Shown here: positions 9,223-17,922 of the stretch, piece after piece
Position numbering within the stretch: position 1 is the first letter of the stretch
Layout of the letters: every line of letters begins with the position of its first letter
DNA from: Castellaniella denitrificans
GTDB lineage: Bacteria > Pseudomonadota > Gammaproteobacteria > Burkholderiales > Burkholderiaceae_B
NCBI RefSeq assembly: GCF_027214045.1
Contig: NZ_JAPWHE010000009.1
Location: 1 to 64,000 of the forward strand
Reading direction: 5' to 3'
DNA length: 64,000 nt
The notes under the pieces: generated by a model
What the model was told of the DNA's origin: nothing
The model's input: only the letters and a program-made list of their open reading frames with translations
Databases searched by the model: none
Translations under genes and position numbers: made by a program

Positions 9223-9975
9223 CTAGATGAGATGCTCGTATTCGTCCGTGCCGGCGTCCGGCTCCCAGGAATGGCTGGACAGCCAGGCCCGGATGCGCGC
9301 CACGGCCTGGGACCGCAACTGGGACACCCTGCCCTCCGTCACATCCAGGACGGCGGCGATTTCTTTCTGGTTCAGATCCTGTTCGAACTGCAACGACAAC
9401 AGCAACTGTTCGCGTTCCGGCAGGTTGCGGATCGCCTCGATCAGCACCGAGCGCAAGCCTTCGCGCACCAGCCAATCCAAAGGATTGCCGTCCTGGCCGC
9501 CCGCCACCGAGTCCAGCACGCTCTCTCCATCGCGGTCCTCGCGATGCAAAGCCAGATCTTCGTACATCAGGACCTGGACGCCGCGCGCCTCTTCGAGCAG
9601 AACCTGATAATCGGCCAGATCCATCCCCATTTCCTCGGCGATCTCGGTTTCGGTGGCCGGGCGCAGCAGGCGGTGGCGCAGTGTCTGGATGGCGTCCTCG
9701 ATGCTGCGCGCCTTGGCGCGCACGCTGCGCGGCAGCCAGTCCTGGCTGCGCAGTTCATCCAGCATGGCGCCGCGGATACGGGTGACCGCGTAGGTCTCGA
9801 ATTGCGCATCGGCCTGTTGCTGGTAACGCCGCACCGCATCCAGCAGCCCCATCATGCCGGCCTGCATCAGGTCGTCGAGTTCGACACTGGCCGGCAATTT
9901 GCCGATCAGCGCCAGGGCCTGCCGGCGCACGAGCGGCGCATGACGGGCGATCAACTGGTCCTCGGAAAGAGGCAT
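9223..9975 (-). CDS. fliA: Flagellar sigma factor FliA (sigma-28)
   Basis: 250 aa. Directs RNA polymerase to late flagellar promoters and is held inactive by FlgM until the hook is finished. Region 2 shows as HAPLVRRQALALIGKLP..VELDDLMQAGMMGLLDAVRRY and FETYAVTRIRGAMLDELR; region 4 as NLPEREQLLLSLQFEQDLNQKEIAAVLDVTEGRVSQLRSQA. The frame stays open upstream to 10263, but the family match begins near MPLSEDQLIARHAP, so the start was set at 9975 (9999 is an alternative). Its product should recognise the three sigma-28 promoters in this window. Confidence 0.95.
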   Translation of the reverse strand: MPLSEDQLIARHAPLVRRQALALIGKLPASVELDDLMQAGMMGLLDAVRRYQQQADAQFETYAVTRIRGAMLDELRSQDWLPRSVRAKARSIEDAIQTLRHRLLRPATETEIAEEMGMDLADYQVLLEEARGVQVLMYEDLALHREDRDGESVLDSVAGGQDGNPLDWLVREGLRSVLIEAIRNLPEREQLLLSLQFEQDLNQKEIAAVLDVTEGRVSQLRSQAVARIRAWLSSHSWEPDAGTDEYEHLI

Positions 9976-10122
9976 CGCACAATCCGTGAAACACATCATA
10001 AAATGCAAGTATGCACTAGGAACAGCCTCGATGTTTTTCCAAGAAGCGCAACTTTCCCCCGGGAATTTCCCGCACGCGGTCTCATCCGGTTGGCGCACGT
10101 CCCGCCCATCCGCCTCCGACCC

Positions 10123-10149
10123 TAAAGTTTTTCCGGATATGGCCGTTAT
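10123..10149 (+). promoter_or_regulatory. Sigma-28 (FliA) promoter of flaG-fliDST
   Basis: TAAAGTTT, 11 bp, GCCGTTAT: nearly the textbook FliA consensus. It lies about 90 bp before the flaG start, in the gap divergent from fliA. Two more promoters of the same form precede flgK and flgM. Confidence 0.9.
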
Positions 10150-10239
10150 GCCAGAGTGAAAATCCAGGATCTGCCCGATCCGGGGGATAGCCTCCGGACG
10201 CCACCTGGTCTGAACCAGCCCTTCCGGACAGGAGCTCGC

Positions 10240-10650
10240 ATGATTCACCCCATTGGAAACCAACTGGCATCCTCAAGCCTGGGTCTGGCGGCTCCCATAT
10301 CGGAACGCGCACAGCCCCAGCCCGCGCCCGCCGCCCAGGTCACGCCTCCGGACGACACGCAGGCAGGCCGCTTCGGCAAGCAGGCGGATCCGCGAGAATT
10401 CGGCCTGCGACAGCCGATCGAGCCCCCCCAGTCCTCCTTGGAAAAAGCGCTCGAGTCCATCAACAACAGTCTCAAGGCCTGGTCCACCGGCGTGCGCTTC
10501 GAGATGGACGAGGAAGCACAACGACTGGTCGTCTCGATCGTCGACAGCGAGACCGGCGATGTCCTGCGAACGATTCCATCCGAGGCAGTCCTGAGGGTCG
10601 CGAAAATGATCACCCAACTCCAGGGCGCCGGCGTGAACACCCAGGCCTGA
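10240..10650 (+). CDS. flaG: Flagellar protein FlaG
   Basis: 136 aa. The C-terminal FlaG domain is clear: ALESINNSLKAWSTGVRFEMDEEAQRLVVSIVDSETGDVLRTIPSEAVL, about residues 65-130. The N-terminal half is a flexible, Gln/Pro-rich stretch. FlaG proteins affect filament length or stability and usually sit next to fliD, as here. The start at 10240 has a good ribosome site (ACAGGAG). It is the first gene after the sigma-28 promoter, so a late flagellar gene. Confidence 0.85.
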   Translation: MIHPIGNQLASSSLGLAAPISERAQPQPAPAAQVTPPDDTQAGRFGKQADPREFGLRQPIEPPQSSLEKALESINNSLKAWSTGVRFEMDEEAQRLVVSIVDSETGDVLRTIPSEAVLRVAKMITQLQGAGVNTQA

Positions 10651-10737
10651 CACTCGAACTGAAACGAAATCCCGCCCCATACATCGCCTTTGCCGCCGCC
10701 AAAGCGGGGCATAATGGCTGAATCGGAGAACCACACC

Positions 10738-12117
10738 ATGGCAACAGTCTCTTCTCTCGGCCTGTCGGGCCTGCCCCTCACCGACCTGCTCAACAACCTG
10801 CGCACCAATGAAAGCAAGGTGTTGAGCGCCATCAAGGATCGCCAGACGGCGGCGGAAACCAAACTGTCCGCCTACAGCAAGCTGAAGGACGCGGTCGCCT
10901 CCTTCCAGAAGGCCGCCCAGGCCGTCGGCAAGACCGATGCTTTCGGCGCGCTCGCCGTCAAGTCCGGCTCGGATGCTTTTTCCGCGACGGCCGACAGCTC
11001 GGCCATCCCGGGACAGTACGCCATCAAGGTCGACAAGCTCGCCTCGGCCCAGACCCTGGTCTACGCGGGCCGGGCGGACCGCACAACCGACATCGGCACC
11101 GACGGCACCCTGAGAATCACGGTCGGCGGCACGGAAAAATCCATCGATCTGACCGGCAAGGGCACGTCCCTGAACGACCTGGTGGCGGCCATCAACGCCG
11201 ATTCCAGCATCGGCGTCAACGCCACCATCGTCAACGACGGCACGCCTGGCAGCCAGTACCGCCTGCTGCTGACCAGCCGCGAGACCGGCACGCAGAACGC
11301 CGTCACCAACATCGCGGTCGACGGCAACGCCGACCTGCACTCCTTCCTGGGTTATGCGGGAGGCGGTTCCACGGCGGGCGTCACGGTCCAGGCCGCCTCC
11401 GATGCCGAACTCACCATCAACGGCATCGCCGTCACCAGCCAGAGCAATACCGTCGAAAACGTGATCGACGGCGTCAAGCTGACGCTCAGCCAGACCACGA
11501 CCAGCGCCGCCAACCTGACCTTGACCCGCGACGACAGCGTCGCCAAGAAGGCCGTCGAGGACTTCGTCTCGTCCTACAACAGCCTGCTGGGCACGATCAA
11601 GACCCTGACCGCCTACGACACCACGGCGAAAACCTCTTCGGCCCTGACCGGCGATTCGCTCGCCCGCACGGTGCAGACCCGCATGCGCGACGCCCTTTCG
11701 GGCGCCATCGACCCGGCCAGCGGCGCCACGCTGTCCAAGATCGGCGTCTCCACCGATCCCAAGACCGGCGAACTGAAGATCGACAACGACAAGCTCACCA
11801 AGGCGCTGTCCGAAGACCTGAGCAGCGTGAAAGCCCTGTTCACCGGCGCATCCGGCGTCGGCACCCGGGTGGACCAGACCGCCGAATCCCTCGTCAAGTC
11901 CGACGGCGCCTTCTCCACGACCATAAGCGGCCTGAACAAGACCATCGCCGAAATCAAGAAACAATACGACGCGACCTCCGATCGCATCGATCAACGCATG
12001 GAAACCTACCGCGCCCAGTTCACCCAACTGGACGCCATGGTCAGCCAGATGAATTCACTCAGCAGTTACCTGTCTCAACAACTCAGCGCGCTCAACGGCA
12101 TCAAGAGCAGCAAATAA
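10738..12117 (+). CDS. fliD: Flagellar filament cap protein FliD (HAP2)
   Basis: 459 aa. FliD forms the cap under which flagellin folds. It starts MATVSSLGLSGLPLTDLLNNL, the usual N-terminal coiled region, and ends with the matching C-terminal helix (TTISGLNKTIAEIKKQYD...RAQFTQLDAMVSQMNSLSSYLSQQLSAL). The central domains are Thr/Ala/Asp-rich. The ribosome site GGAGAA fixes the start at 10738. Flanked by flaG and the chaperones fliS and fliT. Confidence 0.95.
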   Translation: MATVSSLGLSGLPLTDLLNNLRTNESKVLSAIKDRQTAAETKLSAYSKLKDAVASFQKAAQAVGKTDAFGALAVKSGSDAFSATADSSAIPGQYAIKVDKLASAQTLVYAGRADRTTDIGTDGTLRITVGGTEKSIDLTGKGTSLNDLVAAINADSSIGVNATIVNDGTPGSQYRLLLTSRETGTQNAVTNIAVDGNADLHSFLGYAGGGSTAGVTVQAASDAELTINGIAVTSQSNTVENVIDGVKLTLSQTTTSAANLTLTRDDSVAKKAVEDFVSSYNSLLGTIKTLTAYDTTAKTSSALTGDSLARTVQTRMRDALSGAIDPASGATLSKIGVSTDPKTGELKIDNDKLTKALSEDLSSVKALFTGASGVGTRVDQTAESLVKSDGAFSTTISGLNKTIAEIKKQYDATSDRIDQRMETYRAQFTQLDAMVSQMNSLSSYLSQQLSALNGIKSSK

Positions 12118-12123
12118 CCGGTC

Positions 12124-12555
12124 ATGACCTACGCCCCCCGTTCCCGCTCCGCCCGGGCCACCGGCTCTTACGCCAACATCGGGCTCGAGACCGAAGTGCT
12201 CAGCGCCTCGCCCGAGCGCCTGATCTCGCTGCTGTTCCGGGGGGCCCTCAGAGCCATTTCCCAGGCGCGTCATCATCTGCAGAACGGCAACATCGCGGAA
12301 CGCGGCAAGTCCCTGTCCAAGGCCATCGACATCGTGGATTCCGGATTGAAGGCGGGCGTGGACACCGAACGCGGCGGCGAAGTCGCCCGATTGCTGATCG
12401 CATCCTACGAACTCATCATCCGCGATCTGATGCAGGCCAATCTGCGCAGCGACGAATCCAAGCTCGATACGGCCGAAAAGATGCTGATCGACTTGGCCGG
12501 CGCCTGGCATACGGCCGTCGACCCTCAATTCGGCGATCCCCCTCCCAGCCATTGA
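12124..12555 (+). CDS. fliS: Flagellin export chaperone FliS
   Basis: 143 aa. FliS binds the C terminus of flagellin in the cytoplasm and stops early polymerisation. Family features: AYxx-like start SYANIGLETEVLSASPERLISLLFRGALRAI, then the helix HHLQNGNIAERGKSLSKAIDIV and LIIRDLMQANLRSDESKLDTAEKML. It follows fliD by 6 bp. Its client flagellin is not encoded in the window. Confidence 0.93.
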   Translation: MTYAPRSRSARATGSYANIGLETEVLSASPERLISLLFRGALRAISQARHHLQNGNIAERGKSLSKAIDIVDSGLKAGVDTERGGEVARLLIASYELIIRDLMQANLRSDESKLDTAEKMLIDLAGAWHTAVDPQFGDPPPSH

Positions 12556-12568
12556 CAGGAATCCGCCC

Positions 12569-12904
12569 TTGAGCATGCCGCACCTCACCCTCCTCGAGCG
12601 CTACCAGGAAATCGCCGACCTGTCCGGCCAGATGCTGAACAAGGCCCAGACACAGGAATGGGACGAGCTCGTGGCGCTCGGCGCCCGCTACCAGGCGGCG
12701 GTCGAGCGCCTGAAAACGCTGGACCCGCTGGATGACGACCAGAAGAACGCCAGGCGCGAATTGCTCACACGCATCCTGGACGACGATGCCCGCATCCGCC
12801 AGCTGATTTCTCCCGAACTTGAACGCCTGAGCCACCTGCTGGGCACGTTCAAACGCCAACGCACCGTCCTGCAAGCCTACTACAGTACGGTCCGCCCGCA
12901 CTAG
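12569..12904 (+). CDS. fliT: Flagellar chaperone FliT
   Basis: 111 aa, all helical. FliT chaperones FliD and, in enterobacteria, also binds FlhDC. Sequence is FliT-like (LLERYQEIADLSGQMLNKAQTQEWDELVALGARYQAAVERL, then a C-terminal amphipathic helix), and the position after fliS fits. The start is TTG at 12569, chosen because AGGA lies at the right distance; ATG 12575 in frame is the alternative. Identification is by position and shape more than by strict motifs. Confidence 0.82.
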   Translation: MSMPHLTLLERYQEIADLSGQMLNKAQTQEWDELVALGARYQAAVERLKTLDPLDDDQKNARRELLTRILDDDARIRQLISPELERLSHLLGTFKRQRTVLQAYYSTVRPH

Positions 12905-12934
12905 GGCCCGCCCCCACCCAGGAATCACGCCGTC

Positions 12935-14209
12935 ATGAGCATCGGGGCTCCTTCCAACCTCGGCACACTGCTGATCCAGCGCCTGGACGCCGTACTGGGC
13001 ACCACGCTGAGCCAGCAGGCCAACCTCGCCTCCGGCGCGGGCCCGCAGGCGGTTCCCCAGCCGTCCAACCCCGAGAACCCGGGCGCGCTGCAGAACCCGA
13101 CTCAGCGCCACCCCCGGGAAGCGGTCGACCAGGCCAGCCAGCAAGGCCGTCAGCAGGCCGCCGTCGGCAAGGCCGTGCGGGACATGCGGCTGGACAACCT
13201 GCTGGGCCGGAGCACGACCTTCCACGGTTCCACCCAATCCGCCCCGACCACGTTGGGCTACGCCGCCCGCATCATCCTCGCGCTGCTGAATCAGTTTCCT
13301 CATGAAGGCCAGGCCGTACGCGGACAATCACCGCTGCTGCCCAATGCTGGCGGCGGCCCGAAGGCTGGCGGCAACGTCCCCGCGCCGCCGGGCGGCGCGC
13401 CGGCGCCGGGTGCGCCCGCACCCGCACCAGCCCCCCAGACGGGCGGTGTCGCACAGGCCTGGGCCCAGCTCGCAACATCGCTCGGACAACCCGGAGCCCT
13501 GGCCGCCCGATTCGCCCAGGCGCTGTCGCAATCCGTGCAAACGAGCGGCCTCTTCTATGAGTCCCATCTCGCACAATTGGCCGCTGGCAAGGCCACGCCC
13601 CAGGCACTGCGGCAAGAACCTCAGGGCCGTATCCCGCCCCAGCCCCCCGCACCACCGGGAGGCGCGGCACAGAACGCCCAGCAGACCGCTCCCTCTCCCG
13701 GCGCCCCTGCCGCAGCGGGTGGCGGCGCCAGCCCCGAAACCACACAACCCCATGCGCCTGCCGGCCAGACCCATACCGCGCCCGTCCCCGGCATCGACCC
13801 CCAGACTCAACTCCTGGTCCGCCAGCAACTCGAAGTCCTGGCCAACCAGGCCTTCATCTGGCAAGGCGAGGCCTGGCCGGGCGCCGACATGCAATGGGAA
13901 GTCCATCGCCGGCCGCCGGACGACGAAGAAGACCGTGATTTCCAGGAAGATCATTGGTCCACCCGCCTGAACCTGCATCTGCCGACCCTGGGAGACGTGC
14001 ACGCGCGCCTCAGCCTGTCCGGAGACCAACTGGTCATGCGGCTGACGGCCCCCCAGTCCGCCGAGCAACTGGGGCAAGCCATCGAACCGCTGCGCGCCCG
14101 GCTGCTGGCGCAAGGGCTGCAGGCCAGCCAACTTTCCGTCCTGGCCAAGGACGACGACTCCGACTCAAATCTGCCGGATCCCCGGGATAATGAAATCGCC
14201 GCACCCTGA
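12935..14209 (+). CDS. Second FliK-like flagellar hook-length control protein
   Basis: 424 aa. The long N-terminal and middle parts are Pro/Ala/Gln-rich and low complexity. The C-terminal 100 residues form a FliK C-domain-like region (TRLNLHLPTLGDVHARLSLSGDQLVMRLTAPQSAEQLGQAIEPLRARLLAQGLQ). The standard fliK lies at 20604, so this is a second copy of the type. It sits next to a short FlhB-like gene: the FliK-FlhB relationship seems repeated in miniature, perhaps to tune substrate switching. Overlaps the next gene by 20 bp. The role is inferred from domain and neighbour only. Confidence 0.75.
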   Translation: MSIGAPSNLGTLLIQRLDAVLGTTLSQQANLASGAGPQAVPQPSNPENPGALQNPTQRHPREAVDQASQQGRQQAAVGKAVRDMRLDNLLGRSTTFHGSTQSAPTTLGYAARIILALLNQFPHEGQAVRGQSPLLPNAGGGPKAGGNVPAPPGGAPAPGAPAPAPAPQTGGVAQAWAQLATSLGQPGALAARFAQALSQSVQTSGLFYESHLAQLAAGKATPQALRQEPQGRIPPQPPAPPGGAAQNAQQTAPSPGAPAAAGGGASPETTQPHAPAGQTHTAPVPGIDPQTQLLVRQQLEVLANQAFIWQGEAWPGADMQWEVHRRPPDDEEDRDFQEDHWSTRLNLHLPTLGDVHARLSLSGDQLVMRLTAPQSAEQLGQAIEPLRARLLAQGLQASQLSVLAKDDDSDSNLPDPRDNEIAAP

Positions 14210-14525
14210 TCCCCACCGGCCCAGCGCCGTCGCTGTTACCTATGATCCGACGGATTCCGCGCCCCGGGTCGTGGCCAAGGGATACGGCAACTTGGCCGAC
14301 ACCATCGTGCGCACCGCGCGCGAGCACGGCCTGTACGTGCACGAGTCGCCGGAACTGGTCGGGTTGCTGATGCAGGTGGATCTGGACGCCCACATTCCTC
14401 CCAAACTCTACATCGCCATCGCGGAACTGCTGGCCTGGCTGTATGCGCTGGACACCGAAGGGGGCGTCGTGCGGCGCCCCGACGACGCGGAAACGCCCAC
14501 AATCAAAAAAAATCCCGCCGGATAA
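14190..14525 (+). CDS. Short FlhB C-domain-like protein (FlhX type)
   Basis: 111 aa, without membrane segments. Matches the cytoplasmic domain of FlhB: AVAVTYDPTDSAPRVVAKGYGNLADTIVRTAREHGLYVHESPELVGLLMQVDLDAHIPPKLYIAIAELLAWLYAL. Where FlhB has the self-cleaving NPTH, this protein has DPTD, so autocleavage is not expected. Such free-standing modules (FlhX) can partly stand in for the cleaved FlhB fragment in some bacteria. It overlaps the FliK-like gene by 20 bp, which implies coupled translation. A terminator follows at once. Confidence 0.82.
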   Translation: MKSPHPDPHRPSAVAVTYDPTDSAPRVVAKGYGNLADTIVRTAREHGLYVHESPELVGLLMQVDLDAHIPPKLYIAIAELLAWLYALDTEGGVVRRPDDAETPTIKKNPAG

Positions 14526-14539
14526 ATATCCACGGCGGG
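14505..14539 (-). terminator. Terminator of fliE between convergent genes
   Basis: CCCGCCG/CGGCGGG stem with an AT-rich 12-base loop. On the minus strand it is followed by a run of eight T, so it should end fliE transcription intrinsically. On the plus strand the same stem overlaps the end of the short FlhB-like gene, but no T run follows it there. Confidence 0.75.
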
Positions 14540-14582
14540 TGTCGGAATCGCCTTTGCCCCCGCAGGGGCTGATCCGGAGCCG

Positions 14583-14921
14583 TCAGACGGCCATGTTGGC
14601 GATTTCCTTGTAGGCGTCGACCAGGCGGTTGCGGACCTGCACCGAAGCCTGGAAGGCCAGACCCGCCTTCTGCAAATCGATCATGACATTGCTCAGGGAA
14701 ATGTCCGGATCACCCATCTCGAAGGCCTTCGCCTGGTTGTTTGCGGCATTCTGCGCATGGGACACTCGATCCAGGGAGCGGGACAGCTCGGCGGCGAACC
14801 CACCGTTGCCGCCCCCGGCGGATGTGATCGGCCCCGCCGACAGGCCCTGGGACTCGCGCGCCACGGCGCGCATCTGGGCAAGCAGGTTTTCGACACTGGC
14901 GAGGGCCTGGGAGGTCATCAT
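14583..14921 (-). CDS. fliE: Flagellar hook-basal body protein FliE
   Basis: 112 aa. FliE joins the MS ring to the rod and helps gate export. The C-terminal half is diagnostic: DPDISLSNVMIDLQKAGLAFQASVQVRNRLVDAYKEIANMAV. The frame is open far upstream, but that part is antisense to fliF. The start is set at 14921 (MMTSQALASVE; the second Met is possible). Transcribed away from fliF, from the shared regulatory gap, and ended by the terminator at 14505-14539. Confidence 0.94.
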   Translation of the reverse strand: MMTSQALASVENLLAQMRAVARESQGLSAGPITSAGGGNGGFAAELSRSLDRVSHAQNAANNQAKAFEMGDPDISLSNVMIDLQKAGLAFQASVQVRNRLVDAYKEIANMAV

Positions 14922-15251
14922 GATGAACGGCTCGGATGGAAGATGGACATGCCGGCCACCGGTTGCATGGCGAGCCGACAATGTACTATACGGCCAGCCC
15001 CGGACCGGCAAGCCCCGCAATAGCGGGGATAAGAACGGACACTTCCCCGGTTTGCCCCGCACGCGCGAACCAGGCCGGATCATCCTAACTAAGCCCCAAA
15101 AACGGGGTTTTTCAGCGCTTGCCGGAACATCAATCGCCGCCATAATGGCCGCCAATATTCCATCATTCTGCCGTAACAGCATGCACATCATCCAGACTGT
15201 CGGTTTCTGGCCCGGGCGCGACCTGGCGGCACCCTCTGCAACTTCCTTCCG
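14922..15251. promoter_or_regulatory. Divergent control region between fliE and fliF
   Basis: 330 bp without a gene. It must hold the promoters of fliE (-) and of the large fliF operon (+). Visible structure: a perfect CCCCGC-AATA-GCGGGG inverted repeat at 15013-15028, a CCCC/GGGG hairpin at 15094-15107, and an AATAGCGGGGAT block at 15019-15030. The core AGCGGGGAT recurs in the flgB/flgA gap, and in near form before fliD. These are candidate FlhDC sites, but no clean match to the enterobacterial site was found. Confidence 0.55.
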
Positions 15252-16934
15252 ATGAATCCCATTACCGACTGGATGAACCGCAACCCCGCCCTGGCGCGGC
15301 TGGCGGCCCTGCCCCGACCGGTGTTGCTGGGCCTGGGCGCGGCGATCGTCGCCCTGCTCGTCGTCGCAACCCTGTGGATGCGCGAACCGGAATACCGCGC
15401 CCTCTTCTCCAATGTGGAAGCGCGCGACGGCGGCGCCATCGTCTCCGTGCTCAACCAGCGCAACGTTCCCTACAAATTCGCCGACAACGGCGCCACCATC
15501 CTGGTGCCCGCCGATCAAGTCTACGCGCTGCGTCTGCAACTGGCCGAGCAGGGCCTGCCGCGCGGCGGCAGCGTGGGCTTCGAACTGCTGGACGAACCGA
15601 AATTCGGCGCCAGCCAGTTCTCGGAGCAGATCACCTATCAGCGCGCCCTCGAAGGCGAGCTTGCCCGCTCCATCGAAGCCCTCCAGCCCGTCAAATCCGC
15701 CCGCGTGCACCTCGCCATTCCGCGTCAGTCATTGTTCGTGCGCGACCGCGAAGCTCCCACCGCCTCGGTCCTGCTGACGCTCTACCCCTCCCGCACCCTC
15801 AGCGAGTCCCAGGTTTCGGCCATCGCCTGGCTGGTGTCCTCGAGCGTGCCCAAGCTCAACGCCGAATCGGTCTCTATCGTCGACCAGGACGGCCACCTGA
15901 TGTCCTCGCCGGGCGGCGAGGCCGGCATGGACAGCACCCGGCGCAATTTCATCAATGATGTCGAGCAGCGCACGACCCAGCGCATCCTGACCTTGCTCAA
16001 CCCGATCGTCGGCCCCGGCAACGTGCGCGCCCAGGTCAGCGCCACCGTGGATTTTTCCCAGCGCGAACAGACCTCCGAGGTCTATCGCCCCAACGAGACG
16101 CCTGGCACGGCCGCCATCCGCAGCAAGCAGACCAGCGATTCGGCGCAGAACGGCATGCTGCCTCCGACCGGCGTCCCCGGCGCCCTGTCGAACGAACCCC
16201 CGGCCAACGCCACGGCCCCGATCCAGACCGCTGCGGCCAACCAGGCCACGCAGGCCCCGGCGGCGGCCGGCACCCAGAGCCCCCCCGCGCAGACCAGCGG
16301 TACCGGCACGGTCAACGGCGCGCCCGGCTCGGCCCGCCAGGGCCAGGGCTCCGTTCGCAACGACGCCACCGTCAACTATGAGGTCGACCGCACCATCAGC
16401 CACGTCAAGCACGAACTGGGCTCGCTGCAACGCCTGTCTGTTGCCGTGGTGGTCAACTATCGTGACAAGGACGGAGAACCGGCTCCGCTGGACTCGGCCG
16501 AAATGGACGACATCAACGCCCTGGTCAAACAGGCCATGGGCTATTCGGCCGATCGAGGCGACACCCTGAGCGTGGTGAACAGCGCCTTCACCGACCAGGA
16601 GCCCAAGTTCAAGCCCTGGGAGAACCCGGAATACCGCGGCCTCGCCCTGCAAGTTCTCAAGGTGCTGCTGATCCTGGCCGTCCTGTTCTTCCTCTGGCGC
16701 TCGGTCGTGCGGCCGATCGTCCAGGGTTTCGCCAACGCCCAGGTCGAACGCGCCAAGAACGAGGCCCACCTGGAGACCATGCGCGAACAGCGCCGACAGG
16801 ACGAACTGCGCGCCTCGGAAATGAACCGCTACGAGGAAAACCTGGACACCGCCCGCCAACTGGCCCAGCGCGACCCGCGCGCCGTCGCCATGGTGCTGCG
16901 TTCATGGATGGATCCCAAGAATGCCAAATCCTGA
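15252..16934 (+). CDS. fliF: Flagellar MS-ring protein FliF
   Basis: 560 aa. Builds the inner-membrane MS ring that holds the rotor. Membrane helix 1 is at about residues 23-43; the ring-building motifs follow (YRALFSNVEARDGGAIVSVLNQRNVPYKF, SVGFELLDEPKFGASQFSEQITYQRALEGELARSI). A Gln/Ala/Pro-rich loop spans about 315-365, membrane helix 2 about 464-485, and the C-terminal FliG-binding tail ends DPRAVAMVLRSWMDPK. First gene of the fliF-R operon; overlaps fliG by 14 bp. Confidence 0.97.
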   Translation: MNPITDWMNRNPALARLAALPRPVLLGLGAAIVALLVVATLWMREPEYRALFSNVEARDGGAIVSVLNQRNVPYKFADNGATILVPADQVYALRLQLAEQGLPRGGSVGFELLDEPKFGASQFSEQITYQRALEGELARSIEALQPVKSARVHLAIPRQSLFVRDREAPTASVLLTLYPSRTLSESQVSAIAWLVSSSVPKLNAESVSIVDQDGHLMSSPGGEAGMDSTRRNFINDVEQRTTQRILTLLNPIVGPGNVRAQVSATVDFSQREQTSEVYRPNETPGTAAIRSKQTSDSAQNGMLPPTGVPGALSNEPPANATAPIQTAAANQATQAPAAAGTQSPPAQTSGTGTVNGAPGSARQGQGSVRNDATVNYEVDRTISHVKHELGSLQRLSVAVVVNYRDKDGEPAPLDSAEMDDINALVKQAMGYSADRGDTLSVVNSAFTDQEPKFKPWENPEYRGLALQVLKVLLILAVLFFLWRSVVRPIVQGFANAQVERAKNEAHLETMREQRRQDELRASEMNRYEENLDTARQLAQRDPRAVAMVLRSWMDPKNAKS

Positions 16935-17922
16935 CAACGAACTGACCCGCTGCGCCATCCTGATGATGTCCCTGGGTGAAGATGCGGCGGCCGAAGTCTT
17001 CAAATACCTGTCATCGCGCGAGGTCCAGCAGATCGGATTGGCCATGGCCAATCTCAAGCAGATCACGCGGGCCGATGTCGATCAGGTCCTGGAGGACTTC
17101 CGCCGCGAGGCCGACCAGTTCATGGCCGTGAGCCTGGGCTCGGACGACTTCATCCGTTCCGTCCTGACCAAGGCGCTGGGCACGGACCGCGCCGCCGGCC
17201 TGATCGAGGACATTCTGGAAGCCGGCGAAGGCACGGGCTCGGGCATCGATGCGCTGAACTGGCTGGAACCAGTCAACGTTGCCGAGCTGATCGCCGACGA
17301 ACACCCCCAGATCATCGCCACCATCCTGGTTCATCTGGAGCGCGACCGAGCCTCCGCCGTCCTGGCGCTGCTCAACGAACGCGTGCGCAACGATGTGATG
17401 ATGCGGATCGCCACCTTCGGCGGCGTGCAGCCATCCGCGCTGCATGAACTCACCGAAGTCCTCAACGAAGTCCTGTCCGGCCAGGGCGCCAAGCGCTCGA
17501 AGATGGGTGGGGTGCGCACCGCCGCCGAGATCCTGAATTTCATGAACACGGCCGAGGAAGAGGCGGTGGTCAGCAGTCTGCGCGAGATCGATGCCGACCT
17601 GGCGCAACGCATCATCGACGAAATGTTCGTGTTCGACAACCTGGTCGACGTCGAAGACGCCGCCATCCAGCTCATCCTCAAGGAAATCGACACCGCCTCG
17701 CTGACCATCGCCCTGAAGGGAGCCAGCGAGGAACTCTGCGCCAAGTTCTTCAAGAACATGTCCAACCGCGCGGCCGAGATCCTGCGCGACGATCTGGACG
17801 CCCAGGGGCCGGTGCGCATGTCCCGCGTGGAGACCGAGCAGAAGGCCATCCTGATGGTGGCGCGCAAGCTCGCCGACGCCGGCCAGATCAACCTGTCGAT
17901 GGGCAACGACGAGTATGTCTGA
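16921..17922 (+). CDS. fliG: Flagellar motor switch protein FliG
   Basis: 333 aa. FliG is the rotor part that takes torque from MotA. Middle-domain EHPQ motif is in IADEHPQIIATILVHL; the C-terminal domain carries the charged torque helix (EKIDTASL/ALKGASEEL/FFKNMSNRAAEILRDDLDAQGPVR), with family residues in place. Overlaps both neighbours (14 bp with fliF, 8 bp with fliH), implying coupled translation. Confidence 0.97.
   Translation: MPNPDNELTRCAILMMSLGEDAAAEVFKYLSSREVQQIGLAMANLKQITRADVDQVLEDFRREADQFMAVSLGSDDFIRSVLTKALGTDRAAGLIEDILEAGEGTGSGIDALNWLEPVNVAELIADEHPQIIATILVHLERDRASAVLALLNERVRNDVMMRIATFGGVQPSALHELTEVLNEVLSGQGAKRSKMGGVRTAAEILNFMNTAEEEAVVSSLREIDADLAQRIIDEMFVFDNLVDVEDAAIQLILKEIDTASLTIALKGASEELCAKFFKNMSNRAAEILRDDLDAQGPVRMSRVETEQKAILMVARKLADAGQINLSMGNDEYV

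Noticed and set aside
10273-12027. Minus-strand open frame of 584 codons
   Set aside because: Antisense to flaG and fliD. Gly/Val/Asp-rich shadow of the real genes.
14922-15710. Longer N-terminal part of fliE
   Set aside because: The upstream part of that frame is antisense to fliF and adds 263 residues foreign to the FliE family, which is about 100-115 aa.
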